A DNA stretch of 64,000 nt, from NCBI GenBank assembly GCA_030998225.1, contig JAPYXD010000704.1, positions 15,588,501 through 15,652,500 of the forward strand. Direction: 5' to 3'. How positions within the stretch are numbered: the first letter of the stretch is position 1; each line of letters starts with the position of its first letter. This DNA is from Diplolepis rosae. Lineage: Eukaryota; Arthropoda; Insecta; Hymenoptera; Diplolepididae. A program made the position numbers and the translations under genes. Positions 52,626-64,000 of this stretch are shown here, one piece after another. The notes under the pieces are model-generated. The model saw nothing but the letters and a program-made list of their open reading frames with translations. It did not search any database and had not been told where the DNA came from.

Positions 52626-53937
52626 ACTCTATTGTAGAAAACCCTGAACAGAATCAAACAATTGTTGCTTAAAAGAAATCTTTCTAAACTAATTCACTCT
52701 AACAATTTGGTAAGAAATCCGAATTGAACTTATAATTAGTATCCGCCTATATCTGTCTACCTGTATTCCTACATATTTTTTTTTTAGCTTAAGATGTAAT
52801 ATTAGGGGTTTTTAATCAACTTAAGGAAAAAACAGATATATTTCTGAAGAAAATAAAAATCTAATGTAAGATTAAATAAAAACAGTAATTTGAATAAAAA
52901 TCTATTCCAGCGACGAAACAAATGTCGAAAATCTCTGACCAATTTTAATAATGAATGTCTCTTCTATATCTATAAATGTGAACACCAAGTTTTTCAATAT
53001 TAATTTTAAAAGAGAATTATTCTTTGTAATTGTTTCAGAATTTTTTGTTATTAAAATTCGACTGTTGTTTATGCCTGTAACTATATTAAGCGGGAACTCT
53101 TGAGCTCGGCTTGATTAACGCAAACTTGCTGATGACTTGTATTGTACGTATATGCCCCTCTTCAACTTCACCTTACTGTAACATGAATTTCCGCTCTATT
53201 GTATCTTCTGAACGTTATACTATCAACAAAGAGTCTTAATATCATGCTGTACAATATTGTTTAACAAAAAATTATGAGAAAGACAAAAAGTGATTCAAAA
53301 TACATTAATAAAGACATTTAAAATGGACTCTCGTAATATTATAAAGCTGGGGTTTTAATCGCTTTTCTACTTTGTTTAATTCAATTTTTGATTTTAATAT
53401 GAAATGAAATTGAAATTTTTTTAATAGTTTATAAAATACAATTTAAAAATTATATAGAAAAGGGTTGGAATTTCAGCTTTGTCGATTTATTTCAACCAAT
53501 TTCCTCTTTCCAAATATCCTTTCTATAATAACTGATCAAAATAATTTTTCTTATCCAGGTTTAACTATTGCACCAAATCTATTAGTGGAAAAATATTGCT
53601 TATCGATTTTCATTAGACTGCATTAGCGGTTCACTAACTCCTTGCGAATCATAATAAAACATTTTATGGCCCAACGATTTCCCTGATTGCGATGCATCGT
53701 TTTATTGCATTCCAATTACTGAACAATCATCGCGCCGTCATTATTTTACAACTTTCCAAACGTTAAGAAAATAATAAAGTTGACAATGCAAAATGAAAAA
53801 AACTACTTATCGATGATAAATTACTGACCTTTAATTTAAAGATTTATAAATTATATTTAATATTTACGTGTTTGTACAGCATAATGCACTTTATCTCCAA
53901 TTAACTATTAACATTGTCACTTAAAAATATAACAGTC
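52626..53937. other. Intergenic stretch, including the RMC1 3' flank
   Basis: AT-rich. On the minus strand the RMC1 stop at 53938 is followed by a variant polyadenylation word (attaaa) about 80 bases on. No other gene. Confidence 0.4.
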
Positions 53938-56900
53938 TTATGAGGCAGTGGAAACGTTAGAATTAGTGTCAGAAGTAGAACTGCTTTCAGCTCCTTGGAA
54001 TACTTGTTTATAATGTTGAACATACGCCTGACAATGCTCCCCTTTCTGAAAAGCTGTCGTATTATGTAATCTCATATTTCTTTGTTCGAAAAACTCGTAG
54101 ACTGAATGGAAGAGTAAATTATCGTTTTGAGCTTTCGCAACTTCCAGAAATTTTCTTGCCGATACCTGATCAGCCATTCCAACTGATCTAACATATCTGA
54201 AATAAAACTCAAAATTCAGTCAGGTAATTGCAATATTTTATTATTAATTTCAACTTTGATTTTCGAGGGATAAATTATTTTATTTTGCTCCTACTTACCT
54301 TAGGGCGGGTAAAATGTGTCCTTTGGATAACAAAACTTCGATTATTTCTTCATGTGCATTTCCTAGACGTTTGAGCATATCTAAAGCAAGCTGATGCGCC
54401 GCTGGATATAAATTTTCTAATGAAAGTAATAAGCACGCAAGAGGTTTTGAATCAGTAACAACGTGGTTTTGCAGCAGCTGATGCAATTGATAATAAGCTT
54501 TTCTTTGAACCAAAGTAGTTATAATCAGTTCGTGCAAATAATGCTCCACTGGAACTCCATGTTCAGACAGAGATCTAAACAAATCAATTTATCAGAGAAC
54601 TTAAATTTGAAAATTTGAATTGAGCTTAAACATATTAACAAAATATAAACTTCTGTTGTTTTCAAAATGATAATCATTTGAGTTTAAAATAGATCTTTGG
54701 AAAAATGAAGATAAAATTCTGATTTAGAGCAAAATTTGTAAACTTGTTTATTTGGTAATTTGGTAAATCTTTTAGAAGATAATAAGGAACATCTGTTAAC
54801 TTCGTTTTAGTAAAAATTCTGCAATTCAGATTAATTTTCCTTGAAAATAGACAAGAGAAAAAAGATCTAACTAACATTTTTACTCCGATTTCTTTTATTC
54901 TATACATATTTTTTGGTTATCAAAACAAATTTAATTTTTTTTATCCTCTAATTGTTTCTTAATTCATGAAAAACTTCTAAATTTAGTAAACTACTACAGC
55001 AATTCATGAAATCTTTTTTTTTAATATTTAATAGCGTTATTGTATTCTATGTATATTTAATGCAACGAAATATATTAGAGCTTGATTTCGTCGGCATTTC
55101 TTTGTTCCAGCGTGGCTTTATTTACGAAAAACAAAAATACAACATTAGTGTAACCTCAAGAATTTCGTACTTCCCAAACAATAAGCATTCTTGTGCTTTT
55201 ATATGAACAATTTTTGGAAATAAATTTTAATAAGTTTTTATTTTTTGATAATTTTTTCATCAATTTTCTTTATTTTCTTAAAATGTGAAGATTGTCGAAA
55301 ATAAATTAACTGCAGTTATATTTAAAATCTTTTTAATTAGAATTTTACCTTTTTTTATTTTTTATTTTAAAGATATTTAATTTCATACTGAATCGACTAT
55401 CATTTTTAAAACAATAATAATACCTTGTATATTCAAGAAGAACCCAAATGACCATTTTTTGTTCCAGCGCATTCTCAGGGAACTTCGAAAGAATATGACT
55501 GTACATATCTTTCTGATCAAGTAACAACTTGAACTTCAAATTTTCTGATACATCGCTCTGATTTTTAGTATTGTTTTGTAAAGGTATTCCTATCTAGATA
55601 ACAAGTAAAGAAATATAATAAAAATGCAGAAGAAAATAAGATTTCCCATTATACGACATAAATTATCACCTGGCACTGTATTTCATTTTCGAGATGGCTC
55701 CGATAAACAGAATTGATTTTGCCAAAAATGATTGGCATATCGATTAAAGTATTAGGCATCTGTGTCATAAGACTTTGTAAAACTTGTATTAAAAATGGTT
55801 TTGCGTCTTTGCGTTGTAAAAGAAACTCGATGAGGAGTACTTTATCGGACATGAGTTTAACAAATGCTTCAAGTCTTAATTCAATATACCTGAGTGATTG
55901 AAAGAAAAGTTAACGAAGTATTTTAAAGTGACATTTTTGATAACATGTCTGCTATTATTCTTTCTTTTTCTGCGTATTTTTATATCTGATAGTGATAATT
56001 TTAATCGAAGAAAATAAAAAGAATCTGACCCTATGCCAAAATAACGAGAAATTAACGAAGCATGTTGATACAAATCACTAATTAATTCATTATACGAAAA
56101 ATCTTACCACAAACAACCTAATTTAGCGTCGATCACAATATTTGGTTGAAATACAACCCAATTTGGCGAATCTGTGGTTTGTATTGAGGAAAATATTTCA
56201 TCCAAAGCTTAAAAGTTAAACCATTCCAAAGTTTTCATAAAAAAAAAAAAAATGTTGAAAAAGGATACATAACTGACATGGTTGGATCACCTGTTCTAGT
56301 GTAGCACCAGGTACTTTTAAGTTATAAGGCTTGATCGGTTTTGGTACAGCTATAGCAGTATGATGAATCACAGCACCATCGCTTACACCGATAGAACTCA
56401 ACATAATATCGAACACCATCGACGTCTACAAAAATAAAGTCACTTAGCTATCACTAAGAGAAATTAAATTACTTTAGAAAGCTCGATACTCACTTTTGAT
56501 GCTTGATGATGTACAATGATTAAATTATCTACAACATTGATAGCAAATCTTCCACTCATGTCGAGCCTTAAAATATGAGTTTTCTTAATGGTTACCATCC
56601 TGTAAAAATATGAACATAAATTTCTTTTCTATAAGTAGCCATGCTGAACTTTTTTTTTACAATAAAATATGATCAATTTATAATTCATGTAATAAATACA
56701 ATAAATTTTGTAAAACTGTTCGAATTCTATCAAAAAATTTAGTTCTTTGAAAATGTTGATGTTATTTTCCACAACTCTTAAAAATGATATGTAAAGAGAT
56801 GTAAATATTTTGTAAAAACTTGTTATAAGTTGTAGACAATTATAAAAAGAATTTCAAAACTAAACTTTATAGTGAAAAATGTTTCTACTAAAGAGCGTCG

Positions 56901-57949
56901 TTTAAATATCTTTATTGACTATTCTATAACTAAAGAATTTGAAGCTTACTTCTGAACAGTATATACATAAACAAACGCCGACCCTACTGAGCGATTAATT
57001 CCTGGTTGATGGCGTAAAACTATTATTCTAGGGGTTCCATATAAAACAGCCAATGCGACATCTCTTTCTGAAACTGCAAGCTTCCCTGGTTTCGTTGTGC
57101 CTGCTTCCACTGAAAGAATCCTATTACAGAACGTGCTTAACGAGATATAGTAAATACTAAAAAGAAAGAGTAATAAAGCTGACTTACTTTCAAATTTAGT
57201 TATTTTCTGCATGTTTCCCGGTGTTACATGCAGAGCTTGCATTTGATTTCCTGAGCTTCCCGACGAGAGTAGAACTAGATAACTTTGTGGACAGAATACA
57301 AACCAGTGGACAGATAAACTTAACGATTTAAGAGCCTTGGTACAACGTTTTTCTGGTACTACCTATGAGTAAAAATATACTTAAAAAAAAACTAAATTTA
57401 AAATAATAAAACACATATAAAATATTTGGATACCAATTACTACGTACGAGAAATAATTCTACTCCATGATCAGTGACAAATAAAATTTCATTTCCATGAG
57501 TCCAGACAAAACCTAGAATTGAGGCATTCTTTTTGCATGTCTGTGAATATTCCACGCCGTCCAAGACCGCTGAGGCTGAGTAATTGACGAATTCTACTGA
57601 AGACGTGCTTCGTTGAATTGCTAAGATATTCATATCAGGTGAGAACTTTATGGAAATTATAGGACCCTTATCTTCCATTCTAAAACTTATATCCTGGTCG
57701 GGACCTTTCACAAGAACGCCTGTGACTCCCCCCGAACGTATGGCAAAAACCTAAAAAAAATTGTATATAGAAATCATAAACAATTAAATCTCATACATGA
57801 TGTATCTTCTAGAATGAAATTGTATGAACCTGTTGTTTGGAATCATCAAAGAATACATTGGTGAGACAGCTCACTGACTCAAATCTTATTGGATAAGTTG
57901 ACAATTGCAAATAATAATCATCGCTAGCTTCTTGCTCCACGGTTCCCAT
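53938..57949 (-). CDS. RMC1: Regulator of MON1-CCZ1 complex (RMC1/Mic1, Drosophila Bulli)
   Basis: Eleven coding exons in transcript order: 57949-57830, 57750-57448, 57362-57188, 57109-56950, 56599-56494, 56425-56269, 56207-56108, 55889-55670, 55593-55424, 54574-54299, 54196-53938. All have GT-AG borders and matching phases; the sum is 681 residues plus stop, against about 657 in human RMC1. RMC1 is the third subunit of the MON1-CCZ1 Rab7 exchange factor, acting on late endosomes and autophagosomes. The N-terminal part resembles a beta-propeller (VFAIRSGGVTGVLVKGP, FRMEDKGPI, ILGFVWTHGNEILFVTD). The C-terminal Mic1 domain shows DSKPLACLLLSLENLYPAAH, LDMLKRL and SARKFLEVAK, all strongly like vertebrate RMC1. 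The exon 6/7 junction (donor tta t|gtatcc) is the least certain. The start ATG is the first in a frame matching the family N-terminus (DDYYLQL). Confidence 0.93.
55972..56056. repeat. Dispersed repeat copy in an RMC1 intron
   Basis: Almost identical to 19842-19926 (same orientation on the plus strand). Here it lies in the intron between the exons at 56108 and 55889, and it must be spliced out. Confidence 0.85.
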
Positions 57950-63349
<5,400 letters not shown>

Positions 63350-64000
63350 GTGAGTTTTAAAAAGCTTGTAACAGTCTTCTCTATGTCTTCCCTTCTAATG
63401 TTCTAAATTTGCACAACCATTCCCAATCGATGCTAACTATTCTCGGCAAACTATTTCCGTGACGCGATTTCCGCTCTAACCTCGAGACTCGAAACGACCA
63501 TAACATGATCTAAATTTATGCTACAAGCAATAATTTTTGCATCACCTAAATAATAATAAGATTGTTCCAATACTCTCTATTCCTTATTGATAGTATTCTG
63601 AAACTACTCTGAAACTAATGCAGAATTACTGTTTTATTTATTTATATTTAGAATCTTCAATGAACCAAAATGAAATGATAAATTTTCGAAGATTTTGATA
63701 ATGAAAATTTCTAAAAAATTTAATTTGAAACATGAAAATCTTAAGTTTTAATTGTTAAAGTTGTGAGATCTATGCGTTTGGAAATTAGATGTTGAAGAAT
63801 TGAAAATTCAGTAAACTTGATATCGCTTTAATTTTACAGTTTCTAAATATACTGTAAATTTATAACTGGCAAAAGAGATTTGAAAAATAACACAATCATA
63901 GTTTAGAAAATTATAAAATTTAAGGACTAAATATTTCTAAATACCTATATTTAGAATTTATAAAGCTCGCAGATTCGAAAGTTGGAAAATAAAGCAATTT
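63350..64000. other. Start of UBALD intron 2
   Basis: Begins gtgagttttaaa. AT-rich to the window edge, no repeat or exon recognised. Confidence 0.6.

Overview
The window looks like an AT-rich animal nuclear genome, almost certainly an insect. It has split genes with GT-AG introns and dense decayed DNA transposons (mariner, Tc1/pogo-like, hAT-like, TTAA-bounded) plus LINE and SINE fragments, and no bacterial-style gene packing. The order is not certain; repeat content and protein sequences would fit Hymenoptera or another holometabolous insect.

Only three host genes could be supported. (1) A Ras-superfamily GTPase on the + strand, four coding exons from 3222 to 33891, rebuilt as 265 residues with a C-terminal CNIS CAAX box. 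Its three introns (23.6, 3.2 and 3.1 kb) occupy the first half of the window. (2) RMC1 (regulator of the MON1-CCZ1 Rab7 exchange factor) on the - strand, eleven coding exons from 57949 down to 53938, rebuilt as 681 residues. (3) UBALD (UBA-like domain protein) on the + strand, first two coding exons at 59309-59416 and 63275-63349, running off the right edge. RMC1 and UBALD are head to head across 1.36 kb that includes a CpG-rich stretch with a perfect CRE-like palindrome.

Layout: 1-3221 is upstream/5'UTR sequence of the GTPase. 3409-27024 (intron 1) holds mariner fossils, a LINE RNase H fragment, nested TIR elements, SINE-like sequence and a 1.6 kb minisatellite. 27171-30353 (intron 2) is mainly an acgtcgt-type minisatellite with a Tc1-like insertion. 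30620-33692 (intron 3) is almost entirely another minisatellite. 33900-53900 is a roughly 20 kb gene-poor tract of palindromic repeat arrays, three abutting TTAA-bounded palindromes, and a three-level nest (hAT-like around mariner around a TA-flanked element). 53938-64000 is the gene-dense end.

RMC1 is a vesicle-trafficking gene (late endosome, Rab7 activation); the GTPase is a predicted farnesylated signalling protein; UBALD has no settled biochemical role. Nothing suggests that the three act in one pathway. The most unusual content is structural: layered insertions with readable pre-insertion sites, a near-perfect 150 bp-arm hairpin, and intron-filling satellites. No CRISPR array, toxin system or credible intact transposase was found.
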